Shown one piece after another: positions 16,034 to 24,785 of a stretch of 35,804 nucleotides of DNA. Position 1 is the first letter of the stretch. Each line of letters starts with the position of its first letter. This DNA comes from SYFY01 sp031385325 (GTDB lineage Bacteria > Pseudomonadota > Gammaproteobacteria > Pseudomonadales > Azotimanducaceae), in contig JANNBJ010000022.1 of the NCBI GenBank assembly GCA_031385325.1, positions 1-35,804 of the forward strand. Direction: 5' to 3'. The notes under the pieces are model-generated. The model searched no databases and was not told where the DNA came from. It saw nothing but the letters and a program-made list of their open reading frames with translations. Both the position numbers and the translations under genes were made by a program.

Positions 16034-17164
16034 GTGACTGAAATAGTCTTCCTGCAACCTGGATATGCTCACTATCGTGATCAGCTGTTCGAATCGCTTG
16101 GATCACTACAGGATGTCCTCTTCCTGTACGTCAGCGGATCGAACGAGTATCCCGGCGCGATCAAACCTGGCGGCTTCCGTCACGCGTTCATGCCGCGACG
16201 AACCGGGAATGTGATGCTGGATACAGCGCTCTGCCTGCGAGAAATGGCACCCCGAATCGTCATCAGCTCCGTTTCGAATTCACCTCACTCCATCGCAGCC
16301 TGGTTGTTCTGCAAACTCACGAAACGCAAGTTCATTCTCTGGATCGAAGAGTGGATCTTGCCTGCCAAGGATGCCTCGCCGATCAAAACCTGGGCACGAG
16401 TCATCAAACGAAAGATCGGGAACATCCTGATCCGATCTGCTGATGTCCTGATCGCTTCTGGATCTGCATCCCGACGCTTTGCCCTCTCCGTTGGAGCAAA
16501 CTCCGAGCGAACATTACTGACGTACCAATGTTCTAGCGACCTCGGCAGCCTTTGGGGCCCAGCTCACGGCACTGGACCGGCGAGCCCACGCAAGATCCTG
16601 TTCCTGAGTAGACACATCCCATCCAAGGGGCTCGATTTCCTGATTCGCGCATTCGCGGAGTTTGAGCAGAGACACCCGAACGTCACCCTGGAAGTTGGCG
16701 GGGACGGTCCTTGCCGAGAAGAGTGGGAAATCCTTGCGCGGGATCTGCGGGTTCAAAACATCAAGTTTATCGGTGCAGTGCAGCCTGAATCCACTGGCGA
16801 AGTCTTCCTGTCAGCAACCATCTTCGTTCTACCTTCGTGCATCCGAAACAACACTGGGGAACCATGGGGGCTGGTCGTCAACGAAGCCATGAGCATGAGC
16901 CTGCCGATCATCGTGACCAAAGTGGTCGGCTCAGGATTTGATCTAGTTGAAGATGGAAAGAATGGATTCATCGTTCCTGAAGAAGATGTCTCCGCTCTTG
17001 CAGCAGCTATGGACAGGTTGATTTCTTCAGACCTGGCTGCCTTCGGTCGAGCCTCAAGGCGTATATTCGATGAAAAAAATGATCATCACGCAATGGCGAA
17101 GGTATTTTCCCAGGCTATTTCCATGACCTTGGAAGATAAGAACCGGGTGGGGACGTTCAAGTGA
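16034..17164 (+). CDS. GT4-family glycosyltransferase (GTG start)
   Basis: The 376-residue protein has a GT-B fold. The donor domain shows KILFLSRHIPSKGLDFLIRA, LEVGGDGPCREEWE, FIGAVQPESTGEVF, and the nucleotide-sugar motif GEPWGLVVNEAMSMSLP with both glutamates. It probably adds one sugar of the exopolysaccharide repeat unit at the inner face of the cytoplasmic membrane. The start is GTG 16034, supported by AGAGAGGA five bases upstream. It lies 86 bases after the preceding glycosyltransferase and is the last gene of the rightward block. The next gene is convergent, so the operon ends in the 22-base gap at about 17165-17186. I see no strong terminator hairpin there. Confidence 0.9.
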   Translation: MTEIVFLQPGYAHYRDQLFESLGSLQDVLFLYVSGSNEYPGAIKPGGFRHAFMPRRTGNVMLDTALCLREMAPRIVISSVSNSPHSIAAWLFCKLTKRKFILWIEEWILPAKDASPIKTWARVIKRKIGNILIRSADVLIASGSASRRFALSVGANSERTLLTYQCSSDLGSLWGPAHGTGPASPRKILFLSRHIPSKGLDFLIRAFAEFEQRHPNVTLEVGGDGPCREEWEILARDLRVQNIKFIGAVQPESTGEVFLSATIFVLPSCIRNNTGEPWGLVVNEAMSMSLPIIVTKVVGSGFDLVEDGKNGFIVPEEDVSALAAAMDRLISSDLAAFGRASRRIFDEKNDHHAMAKVFSQAISMTLEDKNRVGTFK

Positions 17165-17186
17165 AAATACAATTTCTCAGACTGCA

Positions 17187-17696
17187 TCAAGCCTTCTGAT
17201 CCGAAGCTTGTCTGATTACCTTTGCTGGATTTCCCGCCACCACACATCCGGCAGGCACATCCTTGACGACCACGCTTCCTGCTCCAATTACAGCACCGTC
17301 ACCGATTGTGATTGCGCCTAAGATTACCGAGTTGGAACCAATATCCACGTTGTCCCCAATGATCGGGCTGTCGGTGAATGAGCCATCCGCTCGTTGTTTG
17401 TTGCCGATGGTGGTGCAGTGTCTGAGGGTACAATTCTGGCCAATCTGAGTGTCGTGATTAACCACCAATCCTGTTCCATGCTGTATTTGAAGGCCGGGAC
17501 CGACGCGGGTATCCCAAGGGAGTTCAACCCCAAGAATATATTCCGCAGATATTTGGTAGACCACTCTTGGAATGATTGTCAGGACTCTGGGCAGTCCACG
17601 CGTCGACGAAGCCGTTCTGAACAGAACAAGAATCAGACGTGATTTCAGACTCGTCGTTTTGTTCCGAAAAAGGTCTTGCGTGACATGCTTCAGCAT
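17187..17696 (-). CDS. left-handed beta-helix (hexapeptide) acetyltransferase, SAT/WcaB-like
   Basis: From ATG 17696 the protein is 169 residues. The layout is that of serine-acetyltransferase-like and colanic-acid WcaB-like enzymes: a short helical N-terminus, then hexapeptide repeats. Visible pieces are RVGPGLQIQHGTGLVVN with the catalytic-type His, HDTQIGQNC, CTTIGNKQ, ADGSFTDSPIIGDNVDIGSN, and the end segment IGDGAVIGAGSVVVKDVPAG followed by GNPAKVI. Family members use acetyl-CoA to O-acetylate a hydroxyl, here more likely a sugar than serine given the surroundings. The frame is open back to a GTG at 17801, but the 35 added residues are not conserved-looking. A weak AAGGG lies eleven bases before ATG 17696. 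It is convergent with the polysaccharide operon. Confidence 0.85.
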   Translation of the reverse strand: MLKHVTQDLFRNKTTSLKSRLILVLFRTASSTRGLPRVLTIIPRVVYQISAEYILGVELPWDTRVGPGLQIQHGTGLVVNHDTQIGQNCTLRHCTTIGNKQRADGSFTDSPIIGDNVDIGSNSVILGAITIGDGAVIGAGSVVVKDVPAGCVVAGNPAKVIRQASDQKA

Positions 17697-18337
17697 CTTG
17701 ATCGTTTCCCTTTCCGTCAGGACAATTTTGACTCCGGCGATGGATTCGGTGTTTAGGACAGTGGTGTCTTCTTCCGCGCACCTCAGCCCGTACCACCGCA
17801 CTGCGTCGATCGATTACATGCTGAGACGCGACACCTTCGAACCCGATGACTGACGCAATGCCTGATCCGAAAAAAGATCTGCTTGCGCAAAACGACACAT
17901 GCCGCACTGGCGAGACCGCTAAACGACTCAAGCAGAAGAATCGTATTGTACAACTCAACTACCCAACACCCTCAAAGAGGATGCACGATAGCTCACAAGC
18001 CGAATGAGATGTGATAGAGACAAGTCAGATTGTTCTCGGATCTACGCACCTGGCTTCAGCGATCCCTGTCAAAATTACCGGTGTACTCCCGTACGTCACA
18101 TGGACTCGAATATTCTGGAATTCTCCTAACAATTTCACGCCCGTGATTCGCCGACCTCAAGCCCCCGGAAATTCACTGCGGAGAGGGGCAATTCCGGAGA
18201 CAGAAAAACGAACACCGAGTCGCCACAGACGCCTGTTGATCGTGTGAGCGGATTAAACTAGCTTGCAACAATCGTGGTAAACAACGGTCAATGCGCCGGA
18301 CGAACGCCACCTAAGTTCATCACTTTCTGGACTACAA
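17697..18337. other. intergenic region, no gene recognised
   Basis: About 640 bases lie between two divergent genes. Small open frames here (for example 18011-18247) have no ribosome binding site and no recognisable motif. The region presumably holds promoters for the acetyltransferase and the FkbM gene, but I see no clear -35/-10 pair. Confidence 0.4.
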
Positions 18338-19126
18338 ATGCTGAAATTCAACAAATGGAACCTGGTGTGGCCAGAGATTTTAATGAGGTCAGGACTTGGT
18401 CGATGGTTGATCCTCCGTCGGCAGGGTTACAAGCTACGCTTTTACAACTCCGCGCTTTCTCGGGCGATCTATCTGAATCAATCCGTTGGGGTGGATGACG
18501 AAAGCGTTCTGGAGGCCTTACTCAAGTCTGGTGATGTCTACGTGGATGTAGGCGCAAATATCGGTTCGTTGGGCTTGAAAGCCTGGTCCATTGTTGGATC
18601 TGCTGGATCCGTAATTTGTTTCGAGCCTCACCCTCGCATATACGGATACTTACGTGGAAATGTCGAACTGAATACCGCTTCGAACGTGACCTGTCACAAT
18701 TTCGCACTCTCAGATCACGACGGCGTTGCGAGCCTGGACGTACCCGCCGGCGGACGCAGTGATGACATGAGCAACGTTGGAGCTTCCCGAAGCGATACCG
18801 GGTTGAGCATCAGAGTCAGTCGACTGGATGACGTGTTACAAGATCTGTCCAGCATCGCGCTACTCAAGATAGATACCGAAGGACACGAGTTGTTTGTGCT
18901 CCGTGGTGCGGAGGGCATACTGTCGCGCGTGCAGCACGTGTTTTTTGAAAGTGATCTGGTGTCCCTGGCCAGAACAGGAGTGAGACGGGACGATGTTCTT
19001 ACGCTGCTTCGGGATCAGGGCTTCTTGCACTTCTATTTACACTACCAGGATCGTGGTTTCGTGCCCGTAGCCCCTTTTCTCCATATCCCCTTTCTGAACA
19101 TTGTCGCTTCACGCGAAATATTGTGA
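18338..19126 (+). CDS. FkbM-family SAM-dependent methyltransferase
   Basis: The 262-residue protein carries the SAM-binding motif I VYVDVGANIGSLGLKA (residues 67-82) and the acidic motif VICFEPHPR (92-100). The FkbM hallmark LLKIDTEGHELFVLRGAEG lies near 180. Family members O-methylate sugars of polysaccharides, glycolipids and antibiotics. It sits alone on the plus strand between a leftward acetyltransferase and a leftward beta-helix gene, so it is probably a single-gene decoration module. The ATG at 18338 has no strong ribosome binding site, but the first residues (MLKFNKWNLVWPEIL) look genuine. Confidence 0.9.
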   Translation: MLKFNKWNLVWPEILMRSGLGRWLILRRQGYKLRFYNSALSRAIYLNQSVGVDDESVLEALLKSGDVYVDVGANIGSLGLKAWSIVGSAGSVICFEPHPRIYGYLRGNVELNTASNVTCHNFALSDHDGVASLDVPAGGRSDDMSNVGASRSDTGLSIRVSRLDDVLQDLSSIALLKIDTEGHELFVLRGAEGILSRVQHVFFESDLVSLARTGVRRDDVLTLLRDQGFLHFYLHYQDRGFVPVAPFLHIPFLNIVASREIL

Positions 19127-19521
19127 GTGGAGACGCAACTGCAGTCCTTCTTTTTGACACAAAATTTCCGAGACGCCGGATTGCATTCGGTAAGCAGCGA
19201 ATCAGCCACGGATTCAAACCGACATAGACAGTCGCCAGAGAAGTCTGTCCGTACACACGTGACGCGGACGCAGCAAAGACCTGTCAGCTAAGGTCCGGGT
19301 ACGGATTTGGCTCTGACGTCATCTGCTTGCCATCCAGTTTCAGCCGACGGAGGACGTGCTGTCAGTGCAGTTATCGCCGCTAGTGGACACTGATGAGATT
19401 CCCGGCTCGAGCCTTTCTGTGTATCAAGCGACGCCCAAACACAAAGAAGCACTAGATACAGAAATCAATCAACTGAATCGATTTACGATTCGACCAACAA
19501 CTTCTACAGTTTCTTAGCTCA
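19127..19521. other. convergent intergenic region, nothing recognised
   Basis: About 395 bases separate the ends of the FkbM gene and the beta-helix gene. No open frame with a recognisable motif, no strong terminator hairpin with a T-run and no repeat was found by eye. Confidence 0.4.
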
Positions 19522-21171
19522 TCATCCGCCGGAGTTGATAACGACCGGAGGCCTCGGTGGGTACTTTGCACGATCCAGAGCGCCAAGCGAAGGCGGCTCC
19601 TTTCGGTTCACGCAGTAGAAATCTTGAAGAAGTCCAACTGCCGAAACTTCGCATCGCACATCTTTTACAAGCGAATCGAAGGGGATCAAATCAGCGATCA
19701 ACAACGGTCCACCAGTATTGACTGGCGTACCCCTACCTAATGCCGGTGAGTTCGTCAGCAATGCAAAGCTACTAGCTCGAGGGAGATTCGTGGAATTCAA
19801 TTGCGCAAAACTCGCAAGCGAGTTAACTAGGAGAGGGTCTTGGCGTAGATCCGTGCTGCTATTGCACTTCGCGGAGGCATATCCGTCATCACCCCAGAGA
19901 TTACTTTCAAATTGAATTGAGCTTGAGTTTGGGACGGAACAGGAACCTTCCATCGAACCGGGGCTATGGAAGATGTTGTTTTGTATGAGAATGCGGTCGA
20001 CGTTGGTGGTGGAATAGATGGATACATTGCGTCGCTGCAATCCAACACATGTATTGCCATAAAAGTGGAATCCGACCTGGAACCCGCGCTGAATGGAGCC
20101 ATCAAATTGCCCGGAATCTAGGCAATATCCGACACCTGTGATTAGATTATTCCGGATGATGTTGTTGATTGAGGAGCGCAACGTCGAAAGATTACCGTAG
20201 TCCTCATTGTGTACGTTCACACCGGCGAAGGCCCGATTAGCCCCCCACCTTCCACTTAAGTCACCCCACGCGATATTGTTTTCGACTACGGAGTTCGAGC
20301 AATGATCAAGGTAGTACGGATTGGAATGCACGTTCCCGCCTCGATTCCCACGCATTACAACATGTGAAGATCTCAGGCAGTCGTACGCTTCTCCGAAGCC
20401 ATCGTGAACAAGATTGTTTTCGATAAGAATCATCGAGTTTGGTGAATCAAACACCACAATGCCGCCTGGCCAGCCAACTCCTATGCACTGCGAATATCGG
20501 TACAGCTCACACAGACCGTATTCAGACGCAGTAACGTTTCTGACTATACCGTGCTTATAGTGAGTTCCGATCGTGATAATGTCCGTAGATAAGTGATTAG
20601 CAACGATGTTCTCTACGATGAAATGGTGTCTCGGTTGAGTCACATCTGAATTGAGGGCGATCGCTCGCCCTCCGCTATCCCGAAGGGTGAGATTCCTGAC
20701 GGCAATGTAGTTGCCCCAGACTTCAATCAGGCCGCCGTATTCGGTGCTGGGTACGGCCCCGGAACGATTTCGAACGCAAGTGTCCGCTTGCGCACAATGC
20801 GGCTCCAACGTTCCATTGATTTCAGGTTTAGGATCTGACGCGCTGCATTCGGCAGCGGTTCCTGATGTATTAACTGTGAAACAACCAATATTGACCCAAT
20901 CGCTTTCAGTTCCGGACCATCCGATGCTCATAGACTGATCGTGGAAAATTCGCCCCGAGCGAAGAAGCACATCATCTCCAGCGCCCCTAACGGTCCCGTT
21001 GACCTTCCCAAGTGATTGCCACGCCTGCGAGGGAGACAAGCCGGAATTAGCGTCACTTCCGAATGTAGCGTCTACATAGTATGTAGAGGCGAAGACTTGA
21101 CTAGTCAGAAAAGCGGTGACACAGAAGGTCACGAGAAGGGTTCGCATAGTCTTACTGTCGAATGTGAACAT
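19522..21171 (-). CDS. secreted right-handed parallel beta-helix protein
   Basis: The 549-residue protein has an N-terminal signal peptide: basic start, hydrophobic run at about residues 11-24, cleavage near QVFA-S (29). The mature part opens with YYVDATFGSDANSGLSPSQA (31-50), the usual entry into secreted beta-helix proteins of the polysaccharide lyase/epimerase type. Many Asn-rich rungs follow (for example IIRNNLITGVGYCLDSG and ILIQNNIFHSPGS). Such proteins bind, cleave or epimerise polysaccharides in the periplasm or outside the cell. No catalytic triad can be assigned by eye. AGGGA six bases before ATG 21171 supports that start. The neighbouring sugar genes suggest it acts on the locally made polymer. 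Confidence 0.82.
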   Translation of the reverse strand: MFTFDSKTMRTLLVTFCVTAFLTSQVFASTYYVDATFGSDANSGLSPSQAWQSLGKVNGTVRGAGDDVLLRSGRIFHDQSMSIGWSGTESDWVNIGCFTVNTSGTAAECSASDPKPEINGTLEPHCAQADTCVRNRSGAVPSTEYGGLIEVWGNYIAVRNLTLRDSGGRAIALNSDVTQPRHHFIVENIVANHLSTDIITIGTHYKHGIVRNVTASEYGLCELYRYSQCIGVGWPGGIVVFDSPNSMILIENNLVHDGFGEAYDCLRSSHVVMRGNRGGNVHSNPYYLDHCSNSVVENNIAWGDLSGRWGANRAFAGVNVHNEDYGNLSTLRSSINNIIRNNLITGVGYCLDSGQFDGSIQRGFQVGFHFYGNTCVGLQRRNVSIYSTTNVDRILIQNNIFHSPGSMEGSCSVPNSSSIQFESNLWGDDGYASAKCNSSTDLRQDPLLVNSLASFAQLNSTNLPRASSFALLTNSPALGRGTPVNTGGPLLIADLIPFDSLVKDVRCEVSAVGLLQDFYCVNRKEPPSLGALDRAKYPPRPPVVINSGG

Positions 21172-21182
21172 CGTTTTCCCTA

Positions 21183-21204
21183 CTCAAAATGAACGCGTTT
21201 TGAG
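21183..21204 (-). promoter_or_regulatory. inverted repeat just upstream of the beta-helix gene's ribosome binding site
   Basis: CTCAAAA and TTTTGAG form perfect 7-base arms around an 8-base loop. On the reverse strand the hairpin ends a few bases before the AGGGA that serves the beta-helix gene. It could be an operator, a 5'-leader hairpin or the end of the upstream message; there is no long T-run. Confidence 0.4.
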
Positions 21205-21217
21205 CAAATCCAGCTCT

Positions 21218-21406
21218 CTACTCGGCGATGTTCAAGGTATCGAATGGTTTCGCCGTACCTGCGAAATCCTTCACGCAGTCCCGGTATACCCCATGTGACT
21301 CGACAGAAGCCTTCTGCAGAATCAACTTCGGTTTGTGAACCAATGTTTGCACGTCCAGTGTATCAAAAAGTTGACGGATTTCTCGAAAAGCTTTGTTCAC
21401 TGTCAT
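21218..21406 (-). CDS. hypothetical small protein, coupled to the acyltransferase
   Basis: This open frame encodes 62 residues from an ATG that overlaps the acyltransferase stop as ATGA (21403-21406), the usual arrangement for translational coupling. The protein (MTVNKAFREIRQLFDTLDVQ at its start) is mixed charged and has no signal peptide or membrane helix. I do not recognise a family. It could be a real coupled small protein or a chance frame; the ATGA overlap is the main argument in favour. It precedes the beta-helix gene on the same strand. Confidence 0.35.
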   Translation of the reverse strand: MTVNKAFREIRQLFDTLDVQTLVHKPKLILQKASVESHGVYRDCVKDFAGTAKPFDTLNIAE

Positions 21407-23304
21407 TGTAGCCACTCCAGCTGCTCGATTTTCCCAGCCAAATATCGCGCACCTTCAACGGTCAAGTGACCGCTGTCGTCATAGATATACGCTTCTCCGT
21501 TCTGGGCGAATAGTTCGCACGCTTCCTTCTCGAACGAGCAGAATGCATCCAGTTTTTCTACAAATCGAATGTTCGTCGTTCCAGCCAACTCTGTTCGCAG
21601 CCTGTCAGATACTCGCTGTCGATCATGTCGGATGTTCTGATAGAGGTACGCTTGGCGTGCGTCCAAACCCAGTTCGTTTCGAGCGATATACATGGACAAC
21701 GACGTCAAGTCCTGAAAATCACCGGAACTAATCACTACCACTTTTTTACCCGACGCTGCCAACGACCGAGCCAGTGCGGCAGCGCCTGAGTAAGAGCTAA
21801 GCTGCCAAGCCGCAGCAAGAACGACAACATCCGACTCACGCAGATTGCTACTGGAAGCTAATCTCTCGACAGGCCAGTCGCATTGCCGATCGGAGGTAGT
21901 GGTGTCAGCTGCATTGAGCCTGGTCGACATAAGTCCCATGCACGGGTCATCGAGTTCAAAGCGACTTGTCTCCCAGTCAACAAATCGCCGAGGTTCGATG
22001 TTCAGTGCAACGAACAAATCTGAAGACTTCGAATCTCCTACAAGGAGAACTTTAACTTTTGACCCATTTTTACGACTTGTAAAGTTGGCCTGCGCAGTCT
22101 TTAGTATGGGCTCCCAAACCGTGTCCCTGCGCGCGATAACCACCTCCCTGTCGATGACGATCCTGCGCTGATCTTGACTGATTTGAGATAGCTTGTAGGC
22201 AATAAACCCTTGTTTATAGTGGATGGTCAGACCTAGAGCCATGAGCGTCAGACTGACGAAGGCGAACGACGGCAGCAGAACGCTCATGCGTATTGAAGGA
22301 GACCTCAGTGGCTTTTCGACGTACTTGTGCGACAGCGTTGCCAGTCCAATTACACCCGCAATCACAATCAGCTTTGCCAGCAAATCTATCTCGTGAGGGC
22401 CTGCACTGATACGGATGAACGCAAGGGCGGGCTGATGCCAGAGATACGCGCCATAGCTGATCAATCCAAGCCATACTAGGGGCTTGGAGGACAGCAACTT
22501 ACCCACATGATTGGAAACGTCAGCGTAGGCAATTATCAATGCCGTACCGACCACTGTAGGTACGGCGAAAATGCTCGGGAAGGGAACGCTTTTGTCGATC
22601 AAGAACACGGACGTCAGGATCAGCATCAAACCCACCGCGCTGAGATTGCTGCTGGGGGAGAAGCGGTCTTCACGTGAATCCATGATCGCCACCGCGACAC
22701 CAACAAGTAACTCCCAAGCCCGGAAAGGCAGAAGGTAAAAATTGCCAACAGCATCAACATGTGAATACCACTGCGCGCCGACCAGGCTTGTCGTAGCGAG
22801 AACAATCACCACCAACAAATGCTTGTTAGGTTGTCGACGTCTTAACCAAATAAAGAACAGTGGGAAAAGTAGGTAATACTGCTCTTCGACAGCCAAACTC
22901 CACGTATGCAAAAGCGGAGCGGTCTCCGAAAAATCATTGAAGTAGTCGGTTTCGATAAAGAAGAACACATTCGAGAGAAAAACCGTCGTCGCGACGAGAC
23001 TCTGACCGAAGTCCTTGAGTTGATGCGGAAGCATTAGAACCCACGCAAACGGTATGCAAACCACCATCACCAGGAGCAACGCAGGCAGTATTCGTCTTGC
23101 ACGTCTTTCATAGAACCTAGCAAGCGTGAACGATCCGCTAGCTTGTTCGTGAAGGATGATCGAAGTGATCAGATATCCGCTGATCACCAAAAAGACATCA
23201 ACTCCGACAAAACCGCCCTGGAAACCTGCGACACCTGCATGGAACAGGATAACTGGCAGCACCGCTACAGCGCGTAGTCCATCAATCTCTGGCCGATACC
23301 GCAC
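21403..23304 (-). CDS. acyltransferase-3 / SGNH-domain O-acyltransferase (OafA-like)
   Basis: The 633-residue protein is a fusion typical of OafA-type O-antigen acetylases. An N-terminal acyltransferase-3 membrane domain covers about residues 5-365: it starts YRPEIDGLRAVAVLPVILFH, has FVGVDVFLVISGYLI near 32-46, and LLHTWSLAVEEQYYLLFP near 131-148. The C-terminal SGNH domain has the nucleophile motif VGDSKSSD (Ser425) and the Asp/His pair in DDSGHLT (Asp610, His613). Such enzymes take an acyl group across the inner membrane and transfer it to a sugar hydroxyl in the periplasm. It is the probable O-acetylase of the polysaccharide made here. An ATGA overlap links it to a small downstream frame. 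Confidence 0.94.
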   Translation of the reverse strand: MRYRPEIDGLRAVAVLPVILFHAGVAGFQGGFVGVDVFLVISGYLITSIILHEQASGSFTLARFYERRARRILPALLLVMVVCIPFAWVLMLPHQLKDFGQSLVATTVFLSNVFFFIETDYFNDFSETAPLLHTWSLAVEEQYYLLFPLFFIWLRRRQPNKHLLVVIVLATTSLVGAQWYSHVDAVGNFYLLPFRAWELLVGVAVAIMDSREDRFSPSSNLSAVGLMLILTSVFLIDKSVPFPSIFAVPTVVGTALIIAYADVSNHVGKLLSSKPLVWLGLISYGAYLWHQPALAFIRISAGPHEIDLLAKLIVIAGVIGLATLSHKYVEKPLRSPSIRMSVLLPSFAFVSLTLMALGLTIHYKQGFIAYKLSQISQDQRRIVIDREVVIARRDTVWEPILKTAQANFTSRKNGSKVKVLLVGDSKSSDLFVALNIEPRRFVDWETSRFELDDPCMGLMSTRLNAADTTTSDRQCDWPVERLASSSNLRESDVVVLAAAWQLSSYSGAAALARSLAASGKKVVVISSGDFQDLTSLSMYIARNELGLDARQAYLYQNIRHDRQRVSDRLRTELAGTTNIRFVEKLDAFCSFEKEACELFAQNGEAYIYDDSGHLTVEGARYLAGKIEQLEWLQ

Positions 23305-23749
23305 GTCTCAGGTCCCTATTCGCGATATTTGTGATTGAGGAATCGCGTCAATCCAGTTACTGACGGTCGAATGCCTCGCCGTCGCCAACTTTACGCTATC
23401 AGGCTCCAGCAGAATGCGTCGCCGGTCTAGGAACGATTTGCAAGATTGCGCCCGACAAGCTCACATGCACAAATGTCGATAAACGAAGTCCTTGGCCAAT
23501 TTCCGCGCGTGCACTTTCAGCGGCTTGATTGGCCGGTCACAAAATGACCTAATCTCCGCATGGAACAATTGAATTCTTCGACCCGAGTCTCGCACTGAGT
23601 TTGATCTTTGCTATCGTCCACAGCATGCTGGGTTCGGAGCATGCTCAAGAGATGCAGAAACAGTTGCTTATCAGAAGGTTCTTTGGCGCATTACGAACAG
23701 AGAAACAAAGAGATTTGAATATCAAGGCTTCAACCACAGCCGTACCAAG
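23305..23749. other. divergent intergenic region, nothing recognised
   Basis: About 445 bases lie between the acyltransferase (leftward) and the methyltransferase (rightward). It must contain promoters for both. No convincing gene, repeat or RNA element was seen. Confidence 0.4.
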
Positions 23750-24598
23750 ATGAGCATGAAACACATCGACACGGATTCGCGATCCGAAGCCGAGATTCGC
23801 GAGCATTATCTCCTCGAAAAGGAACTGGCCTCGCAATTGAAGGAAGCATCCATCTCGGAACGTCGAGTGTTATACACAAAGTTGTATGACGAACTGTTTT
23901 CCAGGTTGCCACACCATCCACAACTAAAACGCAAAGACGATCCCCAAGCATCTGCCTTGGAAATCCGGCGCAAATTCAACTTGGTGAAGCGCTACCTGAA
24001 ACCCGACACAACGTTTGTCGAGGTCGGCCCTGGCGACTGTCATTTCTCATTGCATGTGGCGAACACTGTCCAGAAGGTGATCGCCGTGGATGTGTCACCC
24101 AACATCACGAGCAGTGAAAGCAGCCTGCCGAGTAATTTCGAATTGCGCATCAGCGATGGCACCAATATCCCGGTGCCGGACAACACCGCGTCCGTCGTCT
24201 ACAGCAATCAGTTGATGGAGCACCTCCATCCCGAAGACGCCCTCGTCCAGTTGGGAGAGATCTACCGATGCCTATCACCTGACGGTGTCTATATCTGCAT
24301 TACACCGAGTCGCGTGGCAGGTCCGCACGATATCTCGAAGTACTTCTCTCCCGTGGCTGAGGGCTTTCACCTGCACGAGTACACGAACGCAGAGCTCAAC
24401 ACCCTGTTCCTCCGGGCTGGCTTTTCCCGATTGACCTCATACATCGGGGGGCAAGGTTATTACCTGAAGGTGCCCAGCTGGCTGGTCAGGTTTGTCGAAG
24501 GGGTCGTCGGCCGGCTACCGGATCGGCTTCGGTCAAAGGTTGCGAACTTCTTCCCAGTTCGGGCGATCCTCGGTGTCATCCTGGTGGCCATCAAATGA
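23750..24598 (+). CDS. class I SAM-dependent methyltransferase
   Basis: The 282-residue protein has SAM motif I TTFVEVGPGDCHFS (residues 87-100) and KVIAVDVSPN as the second strand with its acidic residue. SDGTNIPVPDNTASVVYSNQ leads to the motif that ends in LMEHLHPEDA, then YRCLSPDGVYICITPSR. This is the Methyltransf_11-like layout. The helical N-terminus of about 80 residues is longer than usual. The likely substrate is a sugar or lipid-linked intermediate, judged from the surrounding glycosyltransferases; this is inference. ATG 23750 and ATG 23756 are both possible starts; neither has a strong ribosome binding site. Confidence 0.85.
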   Translation: MSMKHIDTDSRSEAEIREHYLLEKELASQLKEASISERRVLYTKLYDELFSRLPHHPQLKRKDDPQASALEIRRKFNLVKRYLKPDTTFVEVGPGDCHFSLHVANTVQKVIAVDVSPNITSSESSLPSNFELRISDGTNIPVPDNTASVVYSNQLMEHLHPEDALVQLGEIYRCLSPDGVYICITPSRVAGPHDISKYFSPVAEGFHLHEYTNAELNTLFLRAGFSRLTSYIGGQGYYLKVPSWLVRFVEGVVGRLPDRLRSKVANFFPVRAILGVILVAIK

Positions 24599-24785
24599 CA
24601 CCTGAATCGAGGACTCCGAAGGAGCACTTCAAAAACGATTCACAAACCACTTAACTATAATTCGCGCTTTCGCAGGTAAACTCTCCTGAGATGTAAATTG
24701 CTCCGATCAATCCGGATCAGGCAATGTCAACCGCCGGTCGCTCGTATCGGGCAGGCCAGGGAATGCGAAACAATCCAGGGCAGGA

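Noticed and set aside
6569..17164. Exosortase or PEP-CTERM protein within the polysaccharide block
   Set aside because: No protein here ends in a PEP motif plus membrane helix plus basic tail, and the polytopic protein at 13280 looks like a Wzy-type polymerase.
18011..18247. 78-residue plus-strand frame in the intergenic region
   Set aside because: No ribosome binding site, no motif, and a composition unlike neighbouring genes.
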